DNA of 49,274 nucleotides from Gemmatimonadota bacterium. Its GTDB lineage: Bacteria; JBHIER01; G020348925. Positions 7,598-16,111 of the stretch are shown one piece after another. A program made the translations under genes and the position numbers. The notes under the pieces are model-generated. The model worked only from the letters and a program-made list of their open reading frames with translations. It was not told the origin of the DNA and searched no databases. The stretch lies in the NCBI GenBank assembly GCA_020348925.1, contig CP070758.1, positions 783,798-833,071 of the forward strand, given 5' to 3'. Numbering within the stretch: the first letter of the stretch is position 1; every line of letters begins with the position of its first letter.

Positions 7598-8482
7598 ATG
7601 GGCGCCAAATGGAGAAGCACCATCGGTTATGAGAAAAAGTATAACGCCGCATTGCAGATAAAAGACAGGCACAAGTTTATTGAGTCTTTGACGACGAATA
7701 TGCCCCCGGCTCCCGACCATTTCAACCGCTGCAGCGCCATCAACGGGAAGGGTCCCACTTTGGTTCGCACCCTGCCGAAATGCGAAGCCCTGGACCCCGC
7801 GGATTTCAAGAAAAAAGCGAAGGATAAGAATCTGCGCGTGCTGGACATCCGCGATTATGACGCCTTCGGCGGTCAACATGTTGAGGGCTCGTACCATATC
7901 GACTTCGGCGGCAACTTTGCCACATTCGCCGGCTGGGTGCTGCCCCAGGATGTCGACCTTCTTCTGGTTGCCCATAACGAACAACAGGCCGAAGATGCCG
8001 TTGTGTGGTTGCGACGTGTCGGCATCGACAGGGTCGTCGGCTACCATGACGGCAGCATGTATCAGTGGTCGAAAGAGGGATCTCACTCGACCCACATTGA
8101 ACAGGTTTCTGTAGAGGAACTTCACGAGATGGTCGGAGGCGATGAGCCCTTCAGGCTCGTCGACGTCCGAGCACCTGCGGAGTACGAAAGCTCCCACATC
8201 GAGCATGCGATAAACATTCCGGCACCGGAGCTGAGGACCCGTCACAAAGAACTCGATCCAGAAATTCCGACAGTTCTCATTTGCAGCACCGGTCACCGCT
8301 CGAGCCTGGGATGCAGCATACTCAAGCAGCACGGATTCGGGAAACTTGTCAACACCGCAGGAGGCATGTCGGGATACAGCGCCGCCGGATACGGCGTTAA
8401 GTGTACTATCTGTTCCATCCCCCACGGGCCAAATTTCCTGTGGACGAAATCCAGCATGAAAGGCGTCGCATCTCAGCTGTAG
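7598..8482 (+). CDS. Rhodanese half of the split persulfide dioxygenase-like gene
   Basis: 294 residues from the first ATG after the stop, in the same frame as the MBL half. The first rhodanese repeat (about 60-160) lacks a catalytic Cys (LLVAHNEQQ). The second (about 170-270) has CSTGHRS with Cys229 as the likely persulfide-carrying residue, and VDVRAPAEYESSHI before it. There is no good ribosome-binding site before 7598, so independent translation is doubtful; re-initiation is possible. Confidence 0.65.
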   Translation: MGAKWRSTIGYEKKYNAALQIKDRHKFIESLTTNMPPAPDHFNRCSAINGKGPTLVRTLPKCEALDPADFKKKAKDKNLRVLDIRDYDAFGGQHVEGSYHIDFGGNFATFAGWVLPQDVDLLLVAHNEQQAEDAVVWLRRVGIDRVVGYHDGSMYQWSKEGSHSTHIEQVSVEELHEMVGGDEPFRLVDVRAPAEYESSHIEHAINIPAPELRTRHKELDPEIPTVLICSTGHRSSLGCSILKQHGFGKLVNTAGGMSGYSAAGYGVKCTICSIPHGPNFLWTKSSMKGVASQL

Positions 8483-8579
8483 CCGGATTCCGCTCATATG
8501 AGAAAGGACTTGAAAGGGACGAGCGCGGCCTGAACGTTACTGCTTTTTCAATTGGAGTATCAACCCGGAGAGAAGTTGT

Positions 8580-10814
8580 ATGCCTGGTCAAAAATCGTTC
8601 GTGAGAGGATATGGGTTCGGAACCGCCCCTGTTTTTCTGGCGGCCATCAGTACCATTTTGGGCGCAATCCTGTTTTTGAGGTTCGGCTACGCCGTGGCCA
8701 ATGCGGGCCTCTTCGGTACCATAGCAATCATTTGTATCGGCCACGCCATCACCGTTCCGACGGCCATGGCCATCGCCGAAATTGCGACCGACCTGAAGGT
8801 GGGTGGTGGTGGTGAATATTTCATCATCAGCCGTTCCTTTGGTTCTCTCTTGGGAGGAACCATCGGCATCTCGCTCTATTTCTCGCAGGCCATATCCGTG
8901 GCCTTTTACATGATCGCCTTTTCCCAGGCGTTTACACCGCTCTTTGGATGGTTTCAGAATGTGACGGGTGTGGTCCCCGATGCACGTATGATCAGCCTGC
9001 CGGCGACGTTCATACTCCTCCTTGTCATATTGAAGAAGGGAGCCAATATCGGCGTTACGGCACTGTGGGTTGTTGTCACCGTTCTCGGTGTCTCACTGGT
9101 CATGTTTTTCTTGGGCGGTCCCACGTCCGAATCTGCCTCTGAAACGTTCTTGGATACGGTCACACATTCCGACAGTTTCTTCAAAGTTTTTGCCATCATT
9201 TTTCCCGCTTTTACCGGGATGACGGCCGGCGTCGGGCTGTCCGGTGATCTGAAGAATCCTCGCCGGTCAATTCCGCTGGGCACCCTTTCGGCCACCATAG
9301 CCGGAATGATTGTCTATATTTTCGTGGTTCTCAAACTTGCCTACAGTGCAACCCCCCAGGATCTGGCTGGGGATCAGCTCATCATGAGTAAGATCGCCCT
9401 GTGGGGACCGATCATCCCCGTCGGACTGGCCGCCGCAACGTTATCCTCGGCCATCGGGTCCATTCTCATCGCCCCCCGGACGATGCAGGCTCTGGCCGGT
9501 GACCGGATATTTCCCACGGGAACCGTGAACCTGTTCCTGAGCCAGGGAAAGGGCGATACCAACGAGCCGGTCCGCGCGACGCTCGTCACCTCAGTCATTG
9601 TTTTGGTCTTTGTGACCATGGGCAGCGTCGATTTCGTGGCCCAAATTATTAGCATGTTTTTCATGATCACATACGGAGCCCTCTGTCTCGTCAGCTTCCT
9701 TGAACATCTGGCTGGAAATCCGTCGTACCGGCCGACATTCCGGTCCAGGTGGTACGTCTCACTCGTGGGTGCAATAGCCTGTTTTGTCATGATGTTTCAA
9801 ATGCAGCCGCTCTACGCGCTATTCGCCATAATCGTCATGGTGGTCATCTACGTCACTTTGAAGCGGAGCAAGAAGGAGGAGACGGACCTGGCCGACGTTT
9901 TCAAGGGTGTGCTGTTTCAGATGACGCGAAAGCTCCAGGTGATGATTCAGAAGAGACAGGCCCACGTCGTCGGGGTCAGATGGCGCCCCTCTTTTATCGC
10001 TATCTCGTCCAGCTCCCTGACCAGATTGGCCCCCTATGATCTTCTGCGGTGGATATCCCATCATTACGGTTTCGGCTGCTTTTTCCATTTCATCAAAGGT
10101 TCCCTGAACGAGGAGAACGCCACGGAATCGAAGAAGACGCTGGCGAGATTGATCGAGCAGGGCGTAAGGAGTGAGGCCGGTATCTATGCGGACACCATTA
10201 TTTCCCCGAGCTTTCGGACGGCCGTGGCGCAGATCATACAGGCCCCGGGTGTCTTCGGGATAGAGAACAACAGCATTCTTTTCGAATTTCGCAAGGGGGA
10301 GGAGGGGGCGATCGAGGACATCATCGACGGCGCACAGTTTGCGTCAGCCCTGGGGTACAGTATTTGCGTCCTGCGATCATCGGAGCGACATTTCGGCTAT
10401 CGGAAGAAGATACATATCTGGCTGACGCCCGGTGACTATCGAAACGTCAATCTCATGATCCTGCTCGCCTACATCCTCATGGGGCATCCCGAATGGAAAG
10501 GCTGCGACATTGAGATCTTTGCCGCTTTCAAGAATGAGGAAATGGACAAGGAGGTGGCGAAACTGAATCAGCTCATCGAAAGGGGGCGTATCCCGATCTC
10601 ACAGCAGAACGTGCAAAAGGTGCCCTTCAAGAAGGGTCTCGATCCTTTCGAGGAGCTCGTCACGGAACATTCCGCCGAGGCGGATCTCGTCATTACCGGT
10701 TTTTCCCTCGGCAAGCTCGTAAAAGAGGAGGGCAGATTTTTCAAAAGTTTTGAGAAGATCGAAGATATCCTGTTCGTCAGGGCCGGGCAGAGAATTATCA
10801 TTACGGATACGTAG
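8580..10814 (+). CDS. SLC12-like cation-chloride/amino-acid cotransporter (APC superfamily)
   Basis: A 744-residue integral membrane protein. The membrane half (residues 10-430) has about 12 helices. It begins with GFGTAPVFLAAISTILGAILFLRFGYAVANAG, as in the Na-K-Cl cotransporter relatives of the APC superfamily, and has FPAFTGMTAGVGLSGDLKNPRRSIPLGTL, the family's strongest signature. Residues 430-744 are a cytoplasmic SLC12-like C-terminal domain, which in relatives regulates transport. The ATG at 8580 follows GGAGAGAAG. The gene lies between the persulfide dioxygenase-like gene and the YeeE/YedE pair. The likely role is ion or amino-acid movement across the inner membrane; which ions cannot be read from the sequence. 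Confidence 0.85.
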   Translation: MPGQKSFVRGYGFGTAPVFLAAISTILGAILFLRFGYAVANAGLFGTIAIICIGHAITVPTAMAIAEIATDLKVGGGGEYFIISRSFGSLLGGTIGISLYFSQAISVAFYMIAFSQAFTPLFGWFQNVTGVVPDARMISLPATFILLLVILKKGANIGVTALWVVVTVLGVSLVMFFLGGPTSESASETFLDTVTHSDSFFKVFAIIFPAFTGMTAGVGLSGDLKNPRRSIPLGTLSATIAGMIVYIFVVLKLAYSATPQDLAGDQLIMSKIALWGPIIPVGLAAATLSSAIGSILIAPRTMQALAGDRIFPTGTVNLFLSQGKGDTNEPVRATLVTSVIVLVFVTMGSVDFVAQIISMFFMITYGALCLVSFLEHLAGNPSYRPTFRSRWYVSLVGAIACFVMMFQMQPLYALFAIIVMVVIYVTLKRSKKEETDLADVFKGVLFQMTRKLQVMIQKRQAHVVGVRWRPSFIAISSSSLTRLAPYDLLRWISHHYGFGCFFHFIKGSLNEENATESKKTLARLIEQGVRSEAGIYADTIISPSFRTAVAQIIQAPGVFGIENNSILFEFRKGEEGAIEDIIDGAQFASALGYSICVLRSSERHFGYRKKIHIWLTPGDYRNVNLMILLAYILMGHPEWKGCDIEIFAAFKNEEMDKEVAKLNQLIERGRIPISQQNVQKVPFKKGLDPFEELVTEHSAEADLVITGFSLGKLVKEEGRFFKSFEKIEDILFVRAGQRIIITDT

Positions 10815-10906
10815 TTTTCGGATGGACACCGTTAAAATTGGGAGGGTAACCCTGATAATAGAGGCGGACGCGGCAGCTGTCTGTCTCCGGAAAAAGGAGG
10901 GTGCAT

Positions 10907-11413
10907 ATGGATTGGCTGAGTATGGGACGATGGTCGCCGTACGCCGTTGGCGTTGGAATTGGCGTTCTGAGCTGGCTGACCTTTGTGCTGTCGGACAAGC
11001 CAATCGGATGTTCGACCGCGTATGCTCGAACCAGCGGAATGATCGAGCGGCTGTTTCGCGGGAATTCGGTAGTGGCAAAACCGTATTACGCCAAATTTGC
11101 CCCGGTGATAGACTGGGAATGGATGCTTGTCCTGGGCATTTTCATGGGGTCGTTTGTCTCGGCGAAATTGTCCGGGCAGTTTCAAGCCCTGTGGGTGCCG
11201 AACAAGTGGGTCTCAACCTTCGGCTATACTCCTGTGGCCCGATTGCTGGTTGCCTTTGTCGGTGGTATTTTTATGGGACTCGGTGCGCGTTGGGCGGGCG
11301 GCTGCACCAGCGGGCATGGTATCAGCGGGACACTTCAACTGGCGGTGAGTGGGTGGCTGGCGGCACTCTGTTTTTTCATCGGCGGTATCGCTGTCGCCAT
11401 GCTCATTTATTAG
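10907..11413 (+). CDS. YeeE/YedE (TsuA-type) sulfur transport protein, N-terminal half
   Basis: About 168 residues with four or so membrane helices. Full-length YeeE/TsuA proteins take up thiosulfate through a channel lined by conserved cysteines. Here that architecture is divided over two genes, this one and the next. The Cys motifs are visible: KPIGCSTAYARTSG near residue 30 and GGCTSGHGISG near residue 130. The start is ATG 10907, with AAGGAGG at 10894-10900 ending six bases upstream; the GTG at 10901 touches the ribosome-binding site. Next to a persulfide dioxygenase-like gene and a SulP gene, this suggests sulfur-compound import. Confidence 0.85.
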   Translation: MDWLSMGRWSPYAVGVGIGVLSWLTFVLSDKPIGCSTAYARTSGMIERLFRGNSVVAKPYYAKFAPVIDWEWMLVLGIFMGSFVSAKLSGQFQALWVPNKWVSTFGYTPVARLLVAFVGGIFMGLGARWAGGCTSGHGISGTLQLAVSGWLAALCFFIGGIAVAMLIY

Positions 11414-11443
11414 GGTTCGATACTTTCATGGAGGGATGAATCG

Positions 11444-12001
11444 ATGCTTACGACCGTTCATTCGAAAAAAGGTCTCCAATTGACCATGGGCTTGATCCTG
11501 GGCATGCTCTTTGGATTTTTGCTGCAGAAGGGGGGCGTGACGAATTATGATGTTATCATCGGACAGCTCCTTTTGGCGGACTTCACCGTTTTGAAAGTTA
11601 TGCTCTCCGCCGTGATCACAGGTATGCTTGGCATTCATTTTCTGAGACGTATCGGCCTGGCGCAGCTTCATCCAAAGCCGGGCTCGGTTGGAACGTCCGT
11701 TGTCGGCGGTCTTCTCTTCGGCGTCGGATTCGCCGTTCTCGGCTACTGCCCGGGAACAGTTGCGGGGGCCGTCGGACAGGGCTACCTCGACGCGTTGTGT
11801 GGCGGGGTAGTGGGCATACTCGTGGGTGCCGGCATTTTCGCCGCGCTCTATCCAAAATTGAACCAACCCATTTTAAGCAGAGGCGATTTCGGGGAACTGA
11901 CCCTGCCGCAGATGTTGAAGCTCCCTGCAGAGATCGTCGTTGTTCCGGTATCCGTCCTTCTGATCGTCCTGTTGCTCTTCTTGGAAAAGGCCGGTTTGTA
12001 A
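11444..12001 (+). CDS. YeeE/YedE family protein, C-terminal half (DUF6691-like)
   Basis: 185 residues, about five helices, and the partner of the gene 30 bases upstream. It contains the conserved GYCPGTVAGAVGQG segment, whose Cys matches the last conserved Cys of one-piece YeeE/TsuA transporters, and an N-terminal GLILGMLFGFLLQKGGV repeat of the family. GGAGGG lies just before the ATG. The two halves very likely assemble into one membrane unit for thiosulfate or another sulfur anion; this is inferred from family knowledge, not shown by the sequence alone. Confidence 0.85.
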   Translation: MLTTVHSKKGLQLTMGLILGMLFGFLLQKGGVTNYDVIIGQLLLADFTVLKVMLSAVITGMLGIHFLRRIGLAQLHPKPGSVGTSVVGGLLFGVGFAVLGYCPGTVAGAVGQGYLDALCGGVVGILVGAGIFAALYPKLNQPILSRGDFGELTLPQMLKLPAEIVVVPVSVLLIVLLLFLEKAGL

Positions 12002-12064
12002 TCTCTGTTACTTCAGACGGGTATTCCGGCTGGAGTGACGCAGAGGGGGATACTGACGTCGCGT

Positions 12065-13753
12065 ATGGCAATATCGATTGATACACTTGTGCCCGCATTT
12101 CGTTGGCTTCGGACGTACCAGCGGAGCGAGCTGAAAGACGATCTCGTCGCCGGGGTGACCGTCGCCATCATGCTCGTTCCACAGGGAATGGCCTACGCCA
12201 TGCTGGCCGGATTACCTCCGGTCATCGGCTTGTACGCTTCCACGGTGCCCCTTGTTGTTTATGCCCTCTTCGGTTCCTCCCGTCATCTCGCGGTCGGTCC
12301 TGTGGCCATGGTCTCACTGCTGGTCTTCGTATCATGCTCCAGACTGGCCGAGCCAGGATCGGACCACTATATCGCAATCGCCGTATTGCTGTCGCTCATG
12401 GTTGGGGCGATTCAGTTCCTGTTGGGAAGCCTCCGATTGGGATTTCTGGAAAATTTCATTTCCCATGCCGTCATCAGCGGCTTTACATCGGCAGCAGCGA
12501 TCGTCATCTCCTTGAGCCAGTTGAAGCATATTCTCGGTATCCATGTGGCGAGCGGACATTCCGCCTTCAGCCTTCTCTCCGAAACGGTGCAGCGTCTGGG
12601 TGACACCAATCCTGTCAGCGTCGGCATCGGCCTCTCAAGCATTGGTCTCCTTTTACTCTTGAAGAGAAAGTATCCTCTTTTTCCGGCTCCGCTTTTGATC
12701 GTGATAGGAGGCACACTTTTGGTCTATTTGTGGGGATTGCGAGACGCAGGCGTCCAGACAGTGGGGAAAGTCCCGCAGGGATTCCCTTCATTGAGTCTGC
12801 CGGAAATTCGACTCAGTGCGGTCAGACACCTGGTCCCGACGGCTCTGACCATCCTGTTCGTCGGGTATATAGAATCGATTGCCGTGGCGGAGCTTGTGGC
12901 TGCCAGGAAAAAGTATACAATCGATCCAGACCAGGAGTTGAAGGGGCTCGGACTGGCGAATATAGTCGGGTCATTCTTCTCCTGTTATCCCGTGACCGGC
13001 GGGTTTTCCCGGACAGCCGTCAATTATCAAGCAGGAGCACGAACGGCCCTGGCATCTTTTGTTACCGCCGTCATAGTGCTTCTGACACTCCTTTTTCTCA
13101 CGCCCCTCTTTTCATTTCTCCCCAATGCAGTTTTAGCCGCCATCATTATCGTCGCCGTATTGGGTCTGATAGATGTAGAAGACGCCAGATATCTTTTCAG
13201 GCTCAAGAGGGCCAACGGATGGGCGCTGGTTCTCACGTTCCTTACAACACTGGCCATAGGCGTCGAGCAGGGCATCCTCATCGGGGTCGCCTTTTCTCTC
13301 CTTCTCTTTATCTGGAGGAGTTCGCGGCCGCATGTGGCGGAACTCGGGTTCTTAGGGGAGGAAGGAGTGTTTCATGATATTACGCGTTTTCCCGAGGAGA
13401 AGACGTATCCTCAGGTGCTCATACTTCGGATAGATGCCTCCCTCTACTTTGCGAACATGAAGTTTCTCGAAGATACGATTCGCAGAAGCATTGAGGACAG
13501 ACCAGATCTGCGCTGGGTCGTGCTCGATTTTTCCGGCGTGAATGACATGGATGCTGTGGCTGTCAGAACCCTGGAAGAGATGATGGACACATACGGAGAG
13601 AGAGGGATCACTTTTACGTATGCCGCCATGAAGGGACCTGTCAGGGATCTTGTCGCCAGGGCGGGTTGGACCGAGAAATACGAAAAAAACTTGATTCACG
13701 CCTCGGTTCAACATGTGCTGAGGGGCATAGGCGTGCTCAAAGAAAACGGGTAA
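12065..13753 (+). CDS. SulP family (SLC26) anion transporter with STAS domain
   Basis: 562 residues from ATG 12065. The membrane domain has the signature AGVTVAIMLVPQGMAYAMLAGLPPVIGLYAS near residue 30 and NIVGSFFSCYPVTGGFSRTAVNYQAGARTALAS near 310. A cytoplasmic STAS domain (about 440-555) holds VVLDFSGVNDMDAVAVRTLEE. SulP proteins carry sulfate, bicarbonate or other anions, and STAS regulates them. An in-frame GTG at 12035 would add ten residues; I prefer the ATG because family members start about 20 residues before the first helix, but its spacing to GAGGGGGA (12042-12049) is long, so the start is not certain. Given the neighbours, sulfate is the likeliest substrate; bicarbonate is possible. 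Confidence 0.85.
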   Translation: MAISIDTLVPAFRWLRTYQRSELKDDLVAGVTVAIMLVPQGMAYAMLAGLPPVIGLYASTVPLVVYALFGSSRHLAVGPVAMVSLLVFVSCSRLAEPGSDHYIAIAVLLSLMVGAIQFLLGSLRLGFLENFISHAVISGFTSAAAIVISLSQLKHILGIHVASGHSAFSLLSETVQRLGDTNPVSVGIGLSSIGLLLLLKRKYPLFPAPLLIVIGGTLLVYLWGLRDAGVQTVGKVPQGFPSLSLPEIRLSAVRHLVPTALTILFVGYIESIAVAELVAARKKYTIDPDQELKGLGLANIVGSFFSCYPVTGGFSRTAVNYQAGARTALASFVTAVIVLLTLLFLTPLFSFLPNAVLAAIIIVAVLGLIDVEDARYLFRLKRANGWALVLTFLTTLAIGVEQGILIGVAFSLLLFIWRSSRPHVAELGFLGEEGVFHDITRFPEEKTYPQVLILRIDASLYFANMKFLEDTIRRSIEDRPDLRWVVLDFSGVNDMDAVAVRTLEEMMDTYGERGITFTYAAMKGPVRDLVARAGWTEKYEKNLIHASVQHVLRGIGVLKENG

Positions 13754-13799
13754 GCGCGGCCATGCGATGCTGTGACGTATTAGGGTTAAGGAGTCAAAG

Positions 13800-14171
13800 A
13801 TGACACTATTGCACTATATCTCCGTGGGAATCGGGTTTGCCGGTGTGGCCATTATTGTGTGGGGGGTGATATTGATGTTGTTTCGGCTCATACGCCTCGA
13901 GTTCACGCGTATACGGAAAAAAAGTATTTTTCAGGAACGGGAGACAATCCGGCATCAGCTCGGTTCCTACCTTCTCCTGGGATTGGAATTCCTCATCGCG
14001 GCCGATATCATCAACACCATTACCCATCCGACGCTGAATGAAATGGCGGTTTTAGGAAGTATCGTCGTCATTCGATCGGTCATCAGCTATTTTCTCGACA
14101 AGGAGAGGGCAGAATTCGACAGCCGTACTGAAGAGAAAGCTTCAGAGACGAAGGATACGGTTGCGGTGTAA
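13800..14171 (+). CDS. DUF1622 family small membrane protein
   Basis: 123 residues with three predicted membrane helices (about 6-30, 55-75, 80-98) and a charged C-terminal tail. The segment HQLGSYLLLGLEFLIAADII, followed by a third helix and SYFLDKE, is the DUF1622 signature. The function is unknown; the family is often found beside transporters. AAGGAG ends six bases before the ATG. It lies 46 bases after sulP and 60 before the CPA1 antiporter, so it is probably co-transcribed with them. Confidence 0.8.
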   Translation: MTLLHYISVGIGFAGVAIIVWGVILMLFRLIRLEFTRIRKKSIFQERETIRHQLGSYLLLGLEFLIAADIINTITHPTLNEMAVLGSIVVIRSVISYFLDKERAEFDSRTEEKASETKDTVAV

Positions 14172-14231
14172 GCCCAAAAATCTACCGGTTGCCACTTTTC
14201 ACTACAATTTCTTGAAAAAAGGAGTCCGTGG

Positions 14232-16043
14232 TTGACAGAGCATATCTTCATCGGCTTGGCCAGCATCATTATCCTTGGGGTCGGTGCTCAGTGGTTGGCC
14301 TGGCGCCTGCAATTCCCTTCCATTCTCTTTCTACTGGTCTTCGGATTCGCCGCCGGTCCCCTGACGGGATTTATTGATCCGGACAATCTTCTGGGTGATC
14401 TTTTGCTGCCCGTCGTTTCGATCTCAGTGGGGATCATCTTATTTGAGGGCGGTCTGAGTTTGAGAGTCCGCGAGCTCCGAGAGATCGGACATATCGTCCG
14501 CAATTTTATTACAATAGGCGTCTGCTGTACGTGGGTGATCGGTGCTGTATCGGCACACGTTCTTTTGGGCATCACCCTAAAATTATCAATTCTCCTGGGC
14601 GCTATTCTGGTCGTGACCGGTCCGACAGTCATTGGACCGCTGCTGCGGCATATCCGTCCGACAGGACATGTCGGAAATATCTTGAAATGGGAAGGCATAT
14701 TGATCGATCCGGTGGGGGCCATTCTGGCCGTTCTGGTTTTTCAGATCATTTTCGTGGCAGGCGGTCAAAAGGCCGGTTTTCTCATTTTAGTCGGTCTGCT
14801 GAAAACGATCGTGCTCAGCGGAATCGTGGGCGTTATCATGGCCCTGATACTGATTGTTCTCCTTCGGCGGTACTGGATCCCGGATTTCCTTCACCAGACG
14901 GTGACGCTGATGCTGGTGATTGCGGCCTTTCTCGTCTCAAATCTCCAGCAGCAGGAATCCGGTCTGCTGACCGTCACAATCATGGGTATCACGCTGGCCA
15001 ATCAGGGCAAGGTTGCGGTCAAGCATATTGTGGAATTCAAGGAGAACTTGCGCGTCCTGATCATATCGAGTCTCTTCATCCTGCTGGCAGCCCGGATGCA
15101 CATGAGTGATCTCGAATTTTTTAACGTTCGGAGCGCGCTCTTTTTGGGTGCGTTGATGCTCTTGGCACGACCCCTCTCGGTATTCATGTCGACACTGCGG
15201 TCGAGGGTAACGTGGCGGGAACGTCTCTTTCTCGCCTGGATGGCACCCCGCGGCATTGTGGCGGCTGCTGTCTGTTCCGTTTTCGCCCTGCAGTTGTCTA
15301 TGGAGGGCTTTGCCCAGACTGAATATTTGGTTCCGGTGACGTTTCTGGTTATATTCGGAACCGTTGTCATATATGGGTTGACGGCTCCTCTCGTGGCCCT
15401 GTGGATGGGTTTGGCCGAAAAAGATCCCCAGGGGATTCTGATTATCGGTGCCCATACGTGGGCGCGAGCCATGGCGAAGGCGCTTCAGGAGGAAGGCTTC
15501 CGGATACTCTTGGTCGATTCAAATCGGGTCAATATTCGAGCTGCCCGGATGATCGGGCTGCCGGCGTATCACGGCAACATCCTGTCCGAATATGCCATGG
15601 ATGAGATTGAACTGAGCGGCATTGGGCGATCACTGGCCGTGACATCGAACGATGAGGCCAATTCTTTAGCTTCCTGCCATTTGAGAGAAATATTGGCCAG
15701 ATCCGAAATATATCAGCTTGTACCTCATGGTGGAGAACGCGTGAAAGAGGCGTACGTACCACAACATATGCGAGGCCGCTTCGTCTTCGGTCCGCACGTG
15801 AACTATGAAAGGCTGAGTGAACTTTGTACGTCCGGTGCTGTGATTGAAAAAATCGATCTCACAAAGGAGTTTGACTTCGATGCGTTTACGTCGCTGTATG
15901 GTGATTCGGCGGTACCACTGTTTGTGGTGAAAGAGGGGAAAAAACTCGATATTGTTACGATTGATGCCGGTCCATCCCCTCAGCCGGGTCAGTCGATTAT
16001 TGCTTTCATCGATTCCAGGCAGACACGCAGGGCCGAGGCGTAA
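14232..16043 (+). CDS. CPA1-type Na+(K+)/H+ antiporter with C-terminal RCK-like domain
   Basis: 603 residues. Residues 1-395 have about twelve helices, with FPSILFLLVFGFAAGPLTGF, FEGGLSL and GAILVVTGPTVIGPLLR, the last carrying the unwound TGPT region of cation:proton antiporters. Residues 400-530 resemble a TrkA-N/RCK nucleotide-binding domain (ILIIGAHTWARAMAKALQEEGFRILLVDSN), although the glycine pattern is degenerate. The role is inner-membrane Na+ or K+ exchange for protons, with regulation by the soluble domain. The start is TTG 14232, because GGAG at 14221-14224 is placed correctly and no ATG or GTG in frame is better. Confidence 0.85.
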   Translation: MTEHIFIGLASIIILGVGAQWLAWRLQFPSILFLLVFGFAAGPLTGFIDPDNLLGDLLLPVVSISVGIILFEGGLSLRVRELREIGHIVRNFITIGVCCTWVIGAVSAHVLLGITLKLSILLGAILVVTGPTVIGPLLRHIRPTGHVGNILKWEGILIDPVGAILAVLVFQIIFVAGGQKAGFLILVGLLKTIVLSGIVGVIMALILIVLLRRYWIPDFLHQTVTLMLVIAAFLVSNLQQQESGLLTVTIMGITLANQGKVAVKHIVEFKENLRVLIISSLFILLAARMHMSDLEFFNVRSALFLGALMLLARPLSVFMSTLRSRVTWRERLFLAWMAPRGIVAAAVCSVFALQLSMEGFAQTEYLVPVTFLVIFGTVVIYGLTAPLVALWMGLAEKDPQGILIIGAHTWARAMAKALQEEGFRILLVDSNRVNIRAARMIGLPAYHGNILSEYAMDEIELSGIGRSLAVTSNDEANSLASCHLREILARSEIYQLVPHGGERVKEAYVPQHMRGRFVFGPHVNYERLSELCTSGAVIEKIDLTKEFDFDAFTSLYGDSAVPLFVVKEGKKLDIVTIDAGPSPQPGQSIIAFIDSRQTRRAEA

Positions 16044-16111
16044 AATCGATTGGTTCCAGGTGCTGTGGAATCGGAAAAGAGATTCATGAAAAAGAAGCGG
16101 GGGAGTTGCAC

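Larger units (their letters stand above)
7031..8482 (+). pseudogene. Persulfide dioxygenase-like MBL/rhodanese fusion, interrupted by one in-frame TAA
   Basis: Read through, 7031-8482 is one 483-codon gene of the metallo-beta-lactamase-double rhodanese type, normally about 460-480 residues. These proteins oxidise persulfides (ETHE1/Blh-like) and handle sulfane sulfur in the cytoplasm. The TAA at 7508-7510 is codon 160, between LASSL and ESLHEKLLTLPD, where relatives have a Tyr or similar residue (LARSLYxSLHEKLL). TAT or TAC to TAA is a single base change. The frame is unbroken before and after, and the 29 codons following the stop still encode conserved family sequence (VYPAHGAGSLCGR). GGGGGAG at 7017-7023 is a good ribosome-binding site for ATG 7031. 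The gene may be a recent nonsense mutant, make two polypeptides, or carry a sequencing error. Confidence 0.85.

Noticed and set aside
7073-8497. 474-codon open frame on the - strand opposite the persulfide dioxygenase-rhodanese gene
   Set aside because: It mirrors a well-supported + strand gene, has no recognisable domain and no start signals; long antisense frames are common opposite GC-rich codons.
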